Positions 14,146 to 20,868 of a DNA stretch of 20,868 nucleotides are shown here, piece by piece. Source of the DNA: an uncultured Arcobacter sp. (GTDB taxonomy: Bacteria; Campylobacterota; Campylobacteria; Campylobacterales; Arcobacteraceae); contig CAJXII010000011.1 in NCBI GenBank assembly GCA_913054415.1, positions 1 to 20,868 of the forward strand, in the 5' to 3' direction. The stretch's first letter is position 1, and each line of letters opens with the position of its first letter. The notes under the pieces were generated by a model that was not told the origin of the DNA, did no database searches, and worked only from the letters and a program-made list of their open reading frames with translations. The position numbers were made by a program, and so were the translations under genes.

Positions 14146-15396
14146 TTATCTTATAATTGTATCTTCTCTCTCTGGTGAAGTTGAGATAATACCTACTTTT
14201 GTTTTTGTTAATTCTTCTATTCTTTGTATATATTGTTTTGCTGTTTGAGGTAATTGATCAAACTCTCTACAACCAACTACACTATCCCATCCAGCTATAT
14301 CTTCATATATTGGTTTTATATTTTCCATATTTGATGGCACATAATCTATAACTTTTCCATCTACTTCATAAGCAACACAGATTTTTATAGTTTCAAATCC
14401 ATCAAGAACATCTAATTTCATCAATGACAACTGATCACAACCATTCAATCTACTAGCATATCTTACAGCAACAGCATCAAACCAACCACATCTTCTTCCT
14501 CTTCCTGTTGTAGTTCCTACCTCTTTTCCTACATCAGCCATAGTTTCTCCAGCTTCTGTAAAATCTTCAGTAGGGAAAGGTCCATTTCCTACTCTTGTAG
14601 TATATGCTTTTACTATACCTGTTACTACTCCTATATCTTTTGGAGATATACCTAGCCCTGTGCAAGCCCCAGCACTTACTGTTGCACTTGATGTTACATA
14701 AGGATAAGTTCCATGATCAATATCTAACATAGTTCCTTGAGCACCTTCTAAAAGAATTTTTTTACCATCTTCTATAGCTTCCCATACCATATTTGTAGTA
14801 TTTGCTATAAACTTACCAAGCTTTTGATTATAATACTCTAGTTGCTCTAGTAGTTCAGCTTCATTTGGCACCTCAACCTCTAGTGCTTCAAATATCACTT
14901 TGTTTTGTGCAAAATAGTTTAAAATATTTTTAGATAAAGTTTTTGGATCAAGTAGTTCATCTGCTCTATGTCCTACTCTGTTAATTTTATCAGCATAAGC
15001 AGGTCCTATACCTTTTCCTGTAGTTCCAATAGCCGCATCACCTTTTAATCTCTCCCTTGCCATATCTATTAAACTATGGTATGGCAAATTTAGATGTGCT
15101 TTATCAGAGATAAAAATTCTTCCCTCAAGATTATCAAACTGCTCCATCTCTTTGATGATAGAATCAGGATTTAAAACTACACCATTCCCTATAATATTGA
15201 TAGCCTTTGGATTTAAAATACCAGATGGGATCAGATGAAGAGCATATCTTTTCCCATCTACCCAAATAGTATGCCCAGCATTATGCCCACCTTGACTACG
15301 ACAAACCATATCATACTCTTGTGCAAGTTTATCTACAATTTTACCTTTACCTTCATCTCCCCATTGGATCCCAACGATTACATCTGCTTTACTCAT
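14146..15396 (-). CDS. purA: Adenylosuccinate synthetase PurA
   Basis: PurA condenses IMP and aspartate using GTP to form adenylosuccinate, the first committed step to AMP. The 416-residue protein opens with the GTP-binding loop QWGDEGKGK at 11-19 (catalytic Asp14), followed by RSQGGHNAGHT with His42. The IMP-binding motif TTGKGIGPAYADK, the LLEGAQGTMLDIDHGTYPYVT strand and the TTTGRGRRCGWFD aspartate loop are all present. Length is slightly below E. coli (432), as usual for the lineage. The ATG follows the HisZ-like gene by 11 bases. All active-site residues I can check are intact. Confidence 0.98.
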   Translation of the reverse strand: MSKADVIVGIQWGDEGKGKIVDKLAQEYDMVCRSQGGHNAGHTIWVDGKRYALHLIPSGILNPKAINIIGNGVVLNPDSIIKEMEQFDNLEGRIFISDKAHLNLPYHSLIDMARERLKGDAAIGTTGKGIGPAYADKINRVGHRADELLDPKTLSKNILNYFAQNKVIFEALEVEVPNEAELLEQLEYYNQKLGKFIANTTNMVWEAIEDGKKILLEGAQGTMLDIDHGTYPYVTSSATVSAGACTGLGISPKDIGVVTGIVKAYTTRVGNGPFPTEDFTEAGETMADVGKEVGTTTGRGRRCGWFDAVAVRYASRLNGCDQLSLMKLDVLDGFETIKICVAYEVDGKVIDYVPSNMENIKPIYEDIAGWDSVVGCREFDQLPQTAKQYIQRIEELTKTKVGIISTSPEREDTIIR

Positions 15397-15407
15397 ACTT
15401 TACCTTT

Positions 15408-16253
15408 TTAATCTTCTAATATTTTTAATAAATTATCTGTATATAATGCAAATCCCAATGACCCGATACCATCACTTTGATATCCGCCACCTTTTGCTAT
15501 AGTTAGATTATTTTGTATCACTCTATAATAAACATCATCATAATATTTCATCGCACTATAATAAAGTGGAGAAACAGTAACATTATCATATTTTACATCT
15601 TTTGCAATATCCAAAAGCTTCATCAATTCTGTTTTGATATTTGAAGGAACAAAATCTACTACTTGTGCTAAATCCTCTGCACTTTTTACATAAAGCAATT
15701 TACTTAACCAATCTACATCCATAGCAAACAAAGCATCAATCTCTCCGTTTTTGAATAGATTTAGATCTATATTTAACTCTTTTGCTACAAGTTTTGGAAT
15801 ATTAATATTTGCTATTTGTATCATAGGTTTGATACCCAATATATCTAATATCTCAGCATTTAGATTGATCACATCTTTTATATTATCGTGTTCTATCCAC
15901 TCACAACCTATTTGGTAAGTTTCCGTTGATGGATATGCAAAAGTTGGTTGAATATAAAACCATTTTTTATGTTTAGTTGTTCTTCCCAATCTTTTGGTAA
16001 TAATCCTAACAACATCTAGTGTGCTATCAGCTCTTAGGCTTACTTGATTATTTGATTCATCACTAAAAGTTATCAACTCTTTTGTATCATCTATGCTTTG
16101 ATGTTGTGAATATGAAAAATTTGGAGTAACAATCTCCTCAAATCCTAATTTTGCAAAAAAAGATGATATTTTAGATTCTAAAAATCTTTTTTGCTTAGCT
16201 GTTTTACCGAAGTATAATCTACTTCCTACAGGTATTTCATGTTCAAATATCAT
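15408..16253 (-). CDS. hisZ: HisZ-like protein (ATP phosphoribosyltransferase regulatory subunit, HisRS-like)
   Basis: HisZ is a catalytically inactive relative of histidyl-tRNA synthetase that complexes with short-form HisG to form the allosteric first enzyme of histidine synthesis. The class II core is recognisable: the motif 2-like region SLRADSTLDVVRIITKRL (about 72-89), WFYIQPTFAYPS and EWIEHDN. The C-terminal motif 3 equivalent, GGGYQSDGIGSLGFALY (about 255-271), is typical of HisZ. The protein has 281 residues and lacks the anticodon-binding domain of true HisRS. hisG is not in the window, so the histidine role rests on homology. The first residues, IFEHEIPVGSRLYFG, fit the family's IPxGxRD-like start. 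It lies 27 bases after the aminotransferase and 11 before purA. Confidence 0.82.
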   Translation of the reverse strand: MIFEHEIPVGSRLYFGKTAKQKRFLESKISSFFAKLGFEEIVTPNFSYSQHQSIDDTKELITFSDESNNQVSLRADSTLDVVRIITKRLGRTTKHKKWFYIQPTFAYPSTETYQIGCEWIEHDNIKDVINLNAEILDILGIKPMIQIANINIPKLVAKELNIDLNLFKNGEIDALFAMDVDWLSKLLYVKSAEDLAQVVDFVPSNIKTELMKLLDIAKDVKYDNVTVSPLYYSAMKYYDDVYYRVIQNNLTIAKGGGYQSDGIGSLGFALYTDNLLKILED

Positions 16254-16280
16254 AAAATATCCTTTGTTTTACCATAAGCT

Positions 16281-17384
16281 TTATTTTTCAAAATTATTCT
16301 CCATAAACACTTTGTTAGCAGTTCCATCAAATTTTCTTAACCCTAGATCATCCATAGCTTTTTCTATAGCATTTACTGCCCAAGTAGCTTCAAAATCTTC
16401 CACTAATCCCATATGGTTAATTCTAAATATTTTACCTTTTAGATGATCTTGACCACCTGCAATATTTAGATTGTATTTTGCTTGTAACTGTTTTCTTAAA
16501 GCATTTGATTCTTCACAATATACAGTTGTCATAGCACAAGCTGGAGTTTTTGGATATACTTTTAATCCTATTGCTTTTAATGCTTCTCTTGTAGATTTAG
16601 CTCTTAACTCTGTTTTTGCATATAGCTTATCAAATCCATCTTGTTTGATTTTTGATAATATCGCTTTTAGCCCTATGATTAAAGTTGTAGCTGCGGTATA
16701 AGCAGTAGTATTTGTTTTTTGTTTTTTGATCTCACTTAAAAGATTGAAATAATACCCTGCTGGTTTTTGTTCTATTTTTTTAACAGCTTCATCACTAAAA
16801 CCTATCATAGATAACCCAGGAGGCAACATAAGAGCTTTTTGGCTTCCTGTGATGATTGCATCTATATTTGTAGTATCTATTTTTTCAACACCAATAGCAG
16901 TAATACCATCAGCTACTATAGTTATCTTTGAGTTTTTCTCTTTTACTGCTTTAGCTATTTGTTCTACTGGATGTCTTAACCCACCAGCACTTTCGCATAT
17001 TTGTATAAAAATAGCATCTATTGAACTATCTTGTTCGATCGCTTCTAGCACATCATCTACATTTGCTGGAGTATCCCAATCATATTTTAACTCTGTATAA
17101 TCTATACTATGAGCATTACAGATTTTTCCAAATCTTTCACCAAATTTTCCTGCATTTATTGTAAGAGCTTTTGAGTGTGTAAGATTTGTAACACAAGCTT
17201 CCATAGCACCTGTCCCACTTGATGCTAATATTACAGCTTCTGGCATATCAAGTAGTTCTAAAAGTAATCCTCTTGCCTCTTCAAAAATAGCTTCAAATTC
17301 AGGAGTTCTATGATGAAGTGTCAAATCCGACATAGCAGTTCTTACAAATTCTGGCACAGCAGTTGGTCCTGGAGTTAATAACAT
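16281..17384 (-). CDS. Class V aminotransferase (serine/alanine-glyoxylate type), PLP-dependent
   Basis: This is a PLP enzyme of the serine-pyruvate/alanine-glyoxylate aminotransferase group in fold type I class V. Motifs in order are TPGPTAVPEFV at 4-14, ASSGTGAMEAC at 54-64 (cofactor phosphate), ICESAGGLRHPV at 129-140, DGITAIGVEKID at 159-170 with Asp159 for the pyridine nitrogen, and GSQKALMLPPG at 180-190 with Lys183 as the Schiff-base lysine. The C-terminal FRINHMG carries the substrate carboxylate Arg. The 367 residues match the family. The natural substrate cannot be read from the sequence; serine or alanine with glyoxylate or pyruvate are candidates. The ATG has AAGGA upstream. It is the first gene of the six-gene leftward operon, after a leader of about 73 bases with a strong hairpin. 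Confidence 0.9.
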   Translation of the reverse strand: MLLTPGPTAVPEFVRTAMSDLTLHHRTPEFEAIFEEARGLLLELLDMPEAVILASSGTGAMEACVTNLTHSKALTINAGKFGERFGKICNAHSIDYTELKYDWDTPANVDDVLEAIEQDSSIDAIFIQICESAGGLRHPVEQIAKAVKEKNSKITIVADGITAIGVEKIDTTNIDAIITGSQKALMLPPGLSMIGFSDEAVKKIEQKPAGYYFNLLSEIKKQKTNTTAYTAATTLIIGLKAILSKIKQDGFDKLYAKTELRAKSTREALKAIGLKVYPKTPACAMTTVYCEESNALRKQLQAKYNLNIAGGQDHLKGKIFRINHMGLVEDFEATWAVNAIEKAMDDLGLRKFDGTANKVFMENNFEK

Positions 17385-17412
17385 AAATCAATCCTTAAAA
17401 ATTTTACATAGC

Positions 17413-17451
17413 AAAAGGCATATCTAAAATCAGATTTTAGACACACCTTTT
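17413..17451 (-). promoter_or_regulatory. 5'-leader hairpin of the aminotransferase-purL operon
   Basis: On the minus strand, bases 17451-17435 and 17429-17413 pair along 17 positions with no bulge (three are G-U), closing a five-base loop TCTGA. The outer arms read AAAAGG and CCTTTT, the inner arms CTAAAA and TTTTAG. The wobble pairs are legal only in minus-strand RNA, since the plus-strand copy has A/C mismatches there. The hairpin starts about 14 bases after the TATAAT box and ends about 28 bases before the ATG. Candidate roles are 5'-end stabilisation, attenuation or protein binding. Confidence 0.6.
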
Positions 17452-17464
17452 CAGTCTTAGTTGG

Positions 17465-17470
17465 ATTATA
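17465..17470 (-). promoter_or_regulatory. -10 box of the aminotransferase-purL operon
   Basis: Minus-strand TATAAT, preceded by AATTTTTTGG and with no good -35 box, fits the T-rich sigma70 promoters of Campylobacterota. Transcription would start near 17458, giving a leader of about 73 bases before the ATG at 17384. Confidence 0.7.
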
Positions 17471-17571
17471 CCAAAAAATTTGTTAAAACAATGTTATATG
17501 ATAAAATTAAGCCATAAAGTTTGAAAAAATAAAATTATTCTTAAATTAAGCCTCCTCTAAGATTTGTCAGC

Positions 17572-17577
17572 TATAAT
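17572..17577 (+). promoter_or_regulatory. -10 box of the rplM-rpsI operon
   Basis: Plus-strand TATAAT, in the context GCTATAATTCC, is a consensus -10 box. The expected start near 17584 leaves a leader of about 67 bases before rplM at 17651. The -35 region (about 17549-17554) is not consensus. An 11-bp palindrome CTTAAATTAAG (17540-17550) lies just upstream, and AAATTAAGCC occurs twice (17504-17513 and 17543-17552). The gap between the two divergent operons, 17385-17650, holds nothing else I can see. Confidence 0.7.
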
Positions 17578-17650
17578 TCCACACTTATTTTAATATTTAT
17601 AGACATAAATGTAACATATTAAAGTTATACAAATATAAAGGAAACCAATT

Positions 17651-18076
17651 ATGAAAAAATTTACTCAAATGTTAAATTCTTCAACAGTAGAGAAAAATTG
17701 GGTTGTAATAGATGCTCAAGGTAAAATTTTCGGTAGAGTTGTAACAGAGATAGCTACAATTTTAAGAGGAAAAAATAAACCATCTTTTACACCAAATGTA
17801 GATTGTGGAGATAATGTTATCGTAATCAATGCTTCAAAAGCAGTATTTACAGGTAGCAAAATGGAAACAAAAAACTACTACACACACTCAGGATATTTTG
17901 GAAGCACAAAAACTCACAAAATGTCAGATATGTTAGAGAACAATCCAGAGAAGTTATTTAAGTTAGCAACAAGAGGGATGTTACCAAAAACAAAACTAGG
18001 TGCTAAAATTCTTAAAAATTTAAAAGTATATGCAGGTGCTGAGCATCCTCACACTGCACAGGTTAAAGGAGCTTAA
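17651..18076 (+). CDS. rplM: 50S ribosomal protein L13
   Basis: L13 is an early 50S assembly protein. The 141 residues match E. coli (142). The motifs NWVVIDAQGKIFGRVVTEIA, LRGKNKPSFTPNVDCGDNVI and AVRGMLPKTKLG-like TRGMLPKTKLGAKILKNLKVY are characteristic, and the C-terminus ends with HPHTAQ. The ATG has AAGGA (17638-17642) eight bases upstream. It is followed by rpsI after one base, the usual rplM-rpsI pair, under the TATAAT promoter at 17572. Confidence 0.98.
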   Translation: MKKFTQMLNSSTVEKNWVVIDAQGKIFGRVVTEIATILRGKNKPSFTPNVDCGDNVIVINASKAVFTGSKMETKNYYTHSGYFGSTKTHKMSDMLENNPEKLFKLATRGMLPKTKLGAKILKNLKVYAGAEHPHTAQVKGA

Positions 18077-18077
18077 T

Positions 18078-18467
18078 ATGGCAAAAATATATGCAACAGG
18101 TAAAAGAAAAACAGCTACAGCTAAAGTATGGCTAGAAGTAGGGAAAGGTGAGATTATAGTAAATGGTCAACCACTTGATATTTGGTTAGGTGGTCATGAA
18201 GCTATCAAAAAAAGAGTTAGACAACCTTTAGAAGTTTCTAAACAATTAGAATCTGTAAATATTGTAGCTAAAACATTAGGTGGTGGATATTCTGCACAAG
18301 CTGATGCTTTAAGACACGGTATTAGTAGAGCTTTAGTTGCTTATGATGAGCAATTTAGAACTATTCTTAAACCACACGGTTTACTTACTAGAGATTCTAG
18401 AAAAGTTGAAAGAAAAAAACCAGGGAAAAGAAAAGCAAGAAGAAGCCCACAATTCTCAAAAAGATAA
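18078..18467 (+). CDS. rpsI: 30S ribosomal protein S9
   Basis: S9 sits in the 30S head, and its basic C-terminal tail reaches the P-site tRNA. The true start is the ATG at 18078, giving MAKIYATGKRKTATAKVWL and 129 residues, as expected for the family (about 130). An upstream in-frame ATG at 18030 lies within rplM and would add 16 unrelated residues, so I rejected it. AAAGGA (18065-18070) is seven bases upstream. The GKGEIIVNGQPLDIWLG region, the GGGYSAQADALRHGISRALV motif and the terminal RKARRSPQFSKR tail, with the terminal Lys-Arg, are all typical. Confidence 0.98.
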   Translation: MAKIYATGKRKTATAKVWLEVGKGEIIVNGQPLDIWLGGHEAIKKRVRQPLEVSKQLESVNIVAKTLGGGYSAQADALRHGISRALVAYDEQFRTILKPHGLLTRDSRKVERKKPGKRKARRSPQFSKR

Positions 18468-18492
18468 TAGATATTATTTTTTTGATTCTACC

Positions 18493-18525
18493 AAAGCTAA
18501 AAAGAGAGATCTTTTTAGCTTTTTT
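18493..18525 (+). terminator. Intrinsic terminator after rplM-rpsI
   Basis: AAAGCTAAAAAG (18493-18504) pairs perfectly with CTTTTTAGCTTT (18511-18522) around the loop AGAGAT, and a six-T tract (18520-18525) follows. It lies about 25 bases after the rpsI stop and ends 15 bases before the next start codon. Confidence 0.88.
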
Positions 18526-18529
18526 AATA

Positions 18530-18535
18530 TACAAT
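18530..18535 (+). promoter_or_regulatory. Possible -10 box immediately before the solute-binding gene
   Basis: TACAAT lies five bases before the ATG at 18541. A start about seven bases downstream of it would fall at or next to the start codon, which would make the mRNA leaderless. No Shine-Dalgarno is visible, in keeping with this. The assignment is weak because the region is AT-rich. Confidence 0.35.
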
Positions 18536-18540
18536 ACTTT

Positions 18541-20040
18541 ATGAAAACAATTTTAATCTACATATTTTTGGCAATAGTTTTAAATGCCTCTACACTTAAT
18601 CTTAGTATATCATCCAATCCAAGTAGAATAAATCCTATCTTAGCAACAGATAGTGCAAGTAGTGAGATTTCACAATGGATATTTAACGGACTTTTCAAAT
18701 ACAACAAAGATGCCCAAATAGTATGTGATCTAGCAAAAAGTTATTATTTCAAAACTCCTACTAAACTTATAATCTCACTTAAAAAAAATGTCAAATGGCA
18801 TGATGGCAAACCTTTTACTGCTAATGATGTAATATTTACTTATAATACAATCAACTCTAAAAAAGTTTTTACCCCACTAAAAAGTGAGTTTCAAAAAGTA
18901 AAGAGTTTAAAAAAGCTAGATGATTTTACTTTGGAAGTAAACTATAAACAACCATATTTCAAAGCACTACAAATATGGATGACAGGTATATTGCCAAAAC
19001 ATATTTTACAAAATGAAAAAGATCTTATGACAAGTGGTTTCAACAAACACCCAATAGGCACAGGGGCATATAAATTAGATAGTTTTACCATCTCGAATGA
19101 TATCGAACTTTATGCTAATGATAACTATTTTGATAAAAGGGCAAAAATAGATAAGCTTCTATACAAATTCCTACCAGATAGCTCTACAGAGTTTTATACA
19201 CTCAAACAAGGCAATCTTGATGTTGGTGGATTAACCCCTATGCAAAAAGATAGACAAATAGATCAAAATTTCAAAAAAAGATTTAATATATATGAACAAC
19301 CAAGCTTTGGTTATACATATATAGGATTTAACCTTACAAGTAAAAAATTCAAAAACAAAAAAATAAGAGAGGCTTTAAGTTTAGGGATAAACAGAAAGCA
19401 ATTAGTAGATATTCTATTTTTTGGTTCAGGTAAAGTTTGCACAGGTCCATTTTTGCCTGGAACTTTTGCTTTTAATGACAAAGTTAAAATCCCAAAACAA
19501 AATATCACAAAAGCAAAAGCAATACTTAAAAGTTTGGGCTATGATAAAAATCATAAATTCAAATTTACACTTATTACAAACTCAAACAACTCAATAAGAG
19601 TCAATGCCGCACAAATTATCCAATATCAACTATCCAAAATCAATGTCGATATGAAGATAAGAGTTATGGAGTGGCAAGCATTTCTTAATACAATAGTGAT
19701 GCCTAGAAATTTTGATGCTATTTTATTGGGATGGGGATTATCTTTAATGCCTGATGCAAAACCACTATGGCATAGCAAAAGTGCTGTAAAGGGTGGATTT
19801 AATCTGGTAAATTATAGCAACAAAGATGTAGATAGACTTATAGAAGAAGCAGAAACAACAGTTGATAAAAATAAACTATCAACCATATACAAAAAGATAT
19901 TTTTCAAAATCACACAAGATTTACCATATCTATTTTTATATATCCCAAACTCTATAACTGCCGTAAACAAAAATATAAAAAATGTCACAACCTCTATAAT
20001 AGGAGTGATGCACAATGAAAAGGATTGGATAAAAGAATGA
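18541..20040 (+). CDS. Peptide/nickel-type ABC transporter solute-binding protein (SBP_bac_5)
   Basis: This is a periplasmic receptor of the DppA/OppA/NikA family that captures peptides or similar ligands for an ABC importer. I chose the ATG at 18541 because it begins a clean Sec signal peptide (MKTILIYIFLAIVLNAS, predicted cleavage after Ala16). Reading frames further upstream overlap rpsI and the terminator. The mature part has the family motif KKNVKWHDGKPFTANDVIFTY at about 81-101, then the PIGTGAYKL and REALSLGINRKQLV regions. The length, 499, is normal. No lipobox is present, so it is soluble in the periplasm. No permease or ATPase gene adjoins it, so the partner importer is elsewhere and the ligand is unknown. 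Its stop overlaps the HAD gene by four bases (ATGA). Confidence 0.9.
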   Translation: MKTILIYIFLAIVLNASTLNLSISSNPSRINPILATDSASSEISQWIFNGLFKYNKDAQIVCDLAKSYYFKTPTKLIISLKKNVKWHDGKPFTANDVIFTYNTINSKKVFTPLKSEFQKVKSLKKLDDFTLEVNYKQPYFKALQIWMTGILPKHILQNEKDLMTSGFNKHPIGTGAYKLDSFTISNDIELYANDNYFDKRAKIDKLLYKFLPDSSTEFYTLKQGNLDVGGLTPMQKDRQIDQNFKKRFNIYEQPSFGYTYIGFNLTSKKFKNKKIREALSLGINRKQLVDILFFGSGKVCTGPFLPGTFAFNDKVKIPKQNITKAKAILKSLGYDKNHKFKFTLITNSNNSIRVNAAQIIQYQLSKINVDMKIRVMEWQAFLNTIVMPRNFDAILLGWGLSLMPDAKPLWHSKSAVKGGFNLVNYSNKDVDRLIEEAETTVDKNKLSTIYKKIFFKITQDLPYLFLYIPNSITAVNKNIKNVTTSIIGVMHNEKDWIKE

Positions 20041-20699
20041 AAGCAAAAGAAACGATTATACTATTTGATTTAGATGGAACACTCATAGATAGCACAGATG
20101 CTATTGTAGAAACATTTTATTATACATTTGATAAATTTGATCTAAATATAGATATACCACAACAAGATATTATTAAACTAATAGGTTATCCTTTGGAGAT
20201 TATGTATGAAAGATTAGGAGTTGAAAAAAATCTGATTGATTCAATAGTCTTAGCTTATAAACACAGATATAGAGATATATCATCTAGCAAAACAACTTTA
20301 TTAGATGGAGCGATCCAAAGTATCCAAGAAGCCTACAAAATAGCAACACTAGGTATTGTAACAACAAAAACCAAACAATATACTATGCCACTACTTCACC
20401 ATCTTGATATTGTTAAATATTTTGATACTATTGTAGGTAGAATGGAGGTTACCCATCCCAAACCACACCCCGAACCTATTCTAAAAGCTTTGGAAAACTT
20501 AAATGTTACTAAAAGTAACTACAATATATATATGATAGGCGATACAAAACTAGATCTTATTTGCGCTAACGAATCTGGTGTTGAAGCTATAGGAGTTCTT
20601 AGTGGATATGGCACTAAAGATGAGTTAGAATTATATACAAAACTTATATTTGATAACTCACTAGATGCTGTAAAATATATTACATCTTTACACAAATAG
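20037..20699 (+). CDS. HAD-superfamily phosphatase (phosphoglycolate phosphatase-like)
   Basis: This is a HAD hydrolase of the Gph/PGMB-like subgroup. Motif I, FDLDGTLIDS at 10-19, has Asp11 and Asp13. A helical cap domain follows (about 20-90), then motif II with Thr109/Thr110 in GIVTTKTK, motif III Lys142 in HPKPHPEPI, and motif IV GDTKLDLICAN with Asp169 and Asp173. All catalytic residues are in place. The substrate cannot be named; phosphoglycolate or pyrophosphate are usual for the group (Gph, PpaX). The ATG at 20037 overlaps the upstream stop as ATGA; a TTG at 20025 is possible but has its AAAAGG too close. The product from the ATG is 220 residues. Confidence 0.88.
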   Translation: MKAKETIILFDLDGTLIDSTDAIVETFYYTFDKFDLNIDIPQQDIIKLIGYPLEIMYERLGVEKNLIDSIVLAYKHRYRDISSSKTTLLDGAIQSIQEAYKIATLGIVTTKTKQYTMPLLHHLDIVKYFDTIVGRMEVTHPKPHPEPILKALENLNVTKSNYNIYMIGDTKLDLICANESGVEAIGVLSGYGTKDELELYTKLIFDNSLDAVKYITSLHK

Positions 20700-20868
20700 C
20701 AATAAAAAATAAATTTTTTTAAATAACTTATATACTTAAAGCAATTTCTAAGTTCCTTTTATTTAAAATGGATTCAGACCTAAGTGTCTAAACACACTAC
20801 AATGAGACCACTACACAATGAACAAGTTCATAGCTTTAGTGTAGTTCTTTATATACAAGGCAGAGTTT
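20700..20868. other. Non-coding tail with nested inverted repeats, cut by the window edge
   Basis: The first half (20700-20770) is very AT-rich, with a seven-T run and no convincing terminator. The second half is visibly richer in G+C. There ACTACAC (20810-20816) pairs with GTGTAGT (20839-20845), and inside it ATGAAC (20818-20823) faces GTTCAT (20826-20831). CACTAC followed by AATGA occurs twice in tandem (from 20795 and from 20809). No reading frame was found. It may be the end of an insertion element or an RNA gene whose remainder is outside the window. Confidence 0.4.

Noticed and set aside
17504..17552. Two copies of AAATTAAGCC spaced 39 bases apart upstream of rplM
   Set aside because: A single pair of 10-base AT-rich repeats in a promoter region is weak evidence for a regulator site, so I mention it in the promoter entry only.
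18030..18077. Upstream ATG for rpsI inside rplM
   Set aside because: It would add 16 residues not seen in S9 proteins; the ATG at 18078 has a good ribosome site and gives the usual N-terminus.
18337..18540. Upstream extension of the solute-binding protein reading frame over rpsI
   Set aside because: The 68 extra residues overlap the rpsI coding region in another frame and cross the terminator; a clean signal peptide begins at the ATG at 18541.
20704..20720. Run of A followed by run of T after the HAD gene, considered as a terminator
   Set aside because: The pairing would be A-T only, with a three-base loop, so no stable hairpin is expected.

Overview
The window (about 30 % GC by eye) is a gene-dense piece of bacterial chromosome, most probably from the Campylobacterota (Epsilonproteobacteria). 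The reasons are the gene set and its arrangement: RNase J with a lysine/asparagine-rich N-terminal extension in a Gram-negative (lpxB is present), RarA, HemJ-type protoporphyrinogen oxidase, QueH with a long C-terminal extension, a DUF507 protein beside purA and carA, a HisZ-like protein, and strong TATAAT -10 boxes without good -35 boxes. I cannot assign a genus. No tRNA, rRNA, CRISPR array or complete mobile element is visible.

Layout. (1) 1-364: a leftward open frame with protein-like composition but no usable start codon, then a very AT-rich spacer. (2) 365-5593, rightward: ksgA, rnj, an RluB/RsuA-type pseudouridine synthase, rarA and hemJ, tightly packed. A near match to the chromosomal parS sequence lies between rnj and the pseudouridine synthase. 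(3) 5614-8059, leftward: nfo (endonuclease IV), a small lipoprotein, and an ATP-sulfurylase homologue whose key active-site residues are replaced. (4) 8122-10238, rightward from a divergent control region: queH and lpxB, both starting with TTG. (5) 17384-10219, leftward: one compact six-gene operon (class V aminotransferase, hisZ-like, purA, DUF507, carA, purL) for amino-acid and nucleotide synthesis. A TATAAT promoter and a 5' leader hairpin precede it, and its terminator is embedded in the 3' end of convergent lpxB. (6) 17572-20699, rightward: rplM-rpsI with promoter and strong terminator, then a peptide-type ABC solute-binding protein (possibly leaderless) overlapping a HAD phosphatase. (7) 20700-20868: non-coding, higher-GC tail with nested inverted repeats, cut by the window edge.

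Most of the window is core metabolism and information processing. I see no multi-gene novel defence or secretion system. The points that deserve a second look are the degenerate ATP sulfurylase, the 17-bp leader hairpin of the purine operon, the parS-like site, the terminator hidden in lpxB, the possible leaderless solute-binding gene, and the two window edges, whose composition differs from the core.
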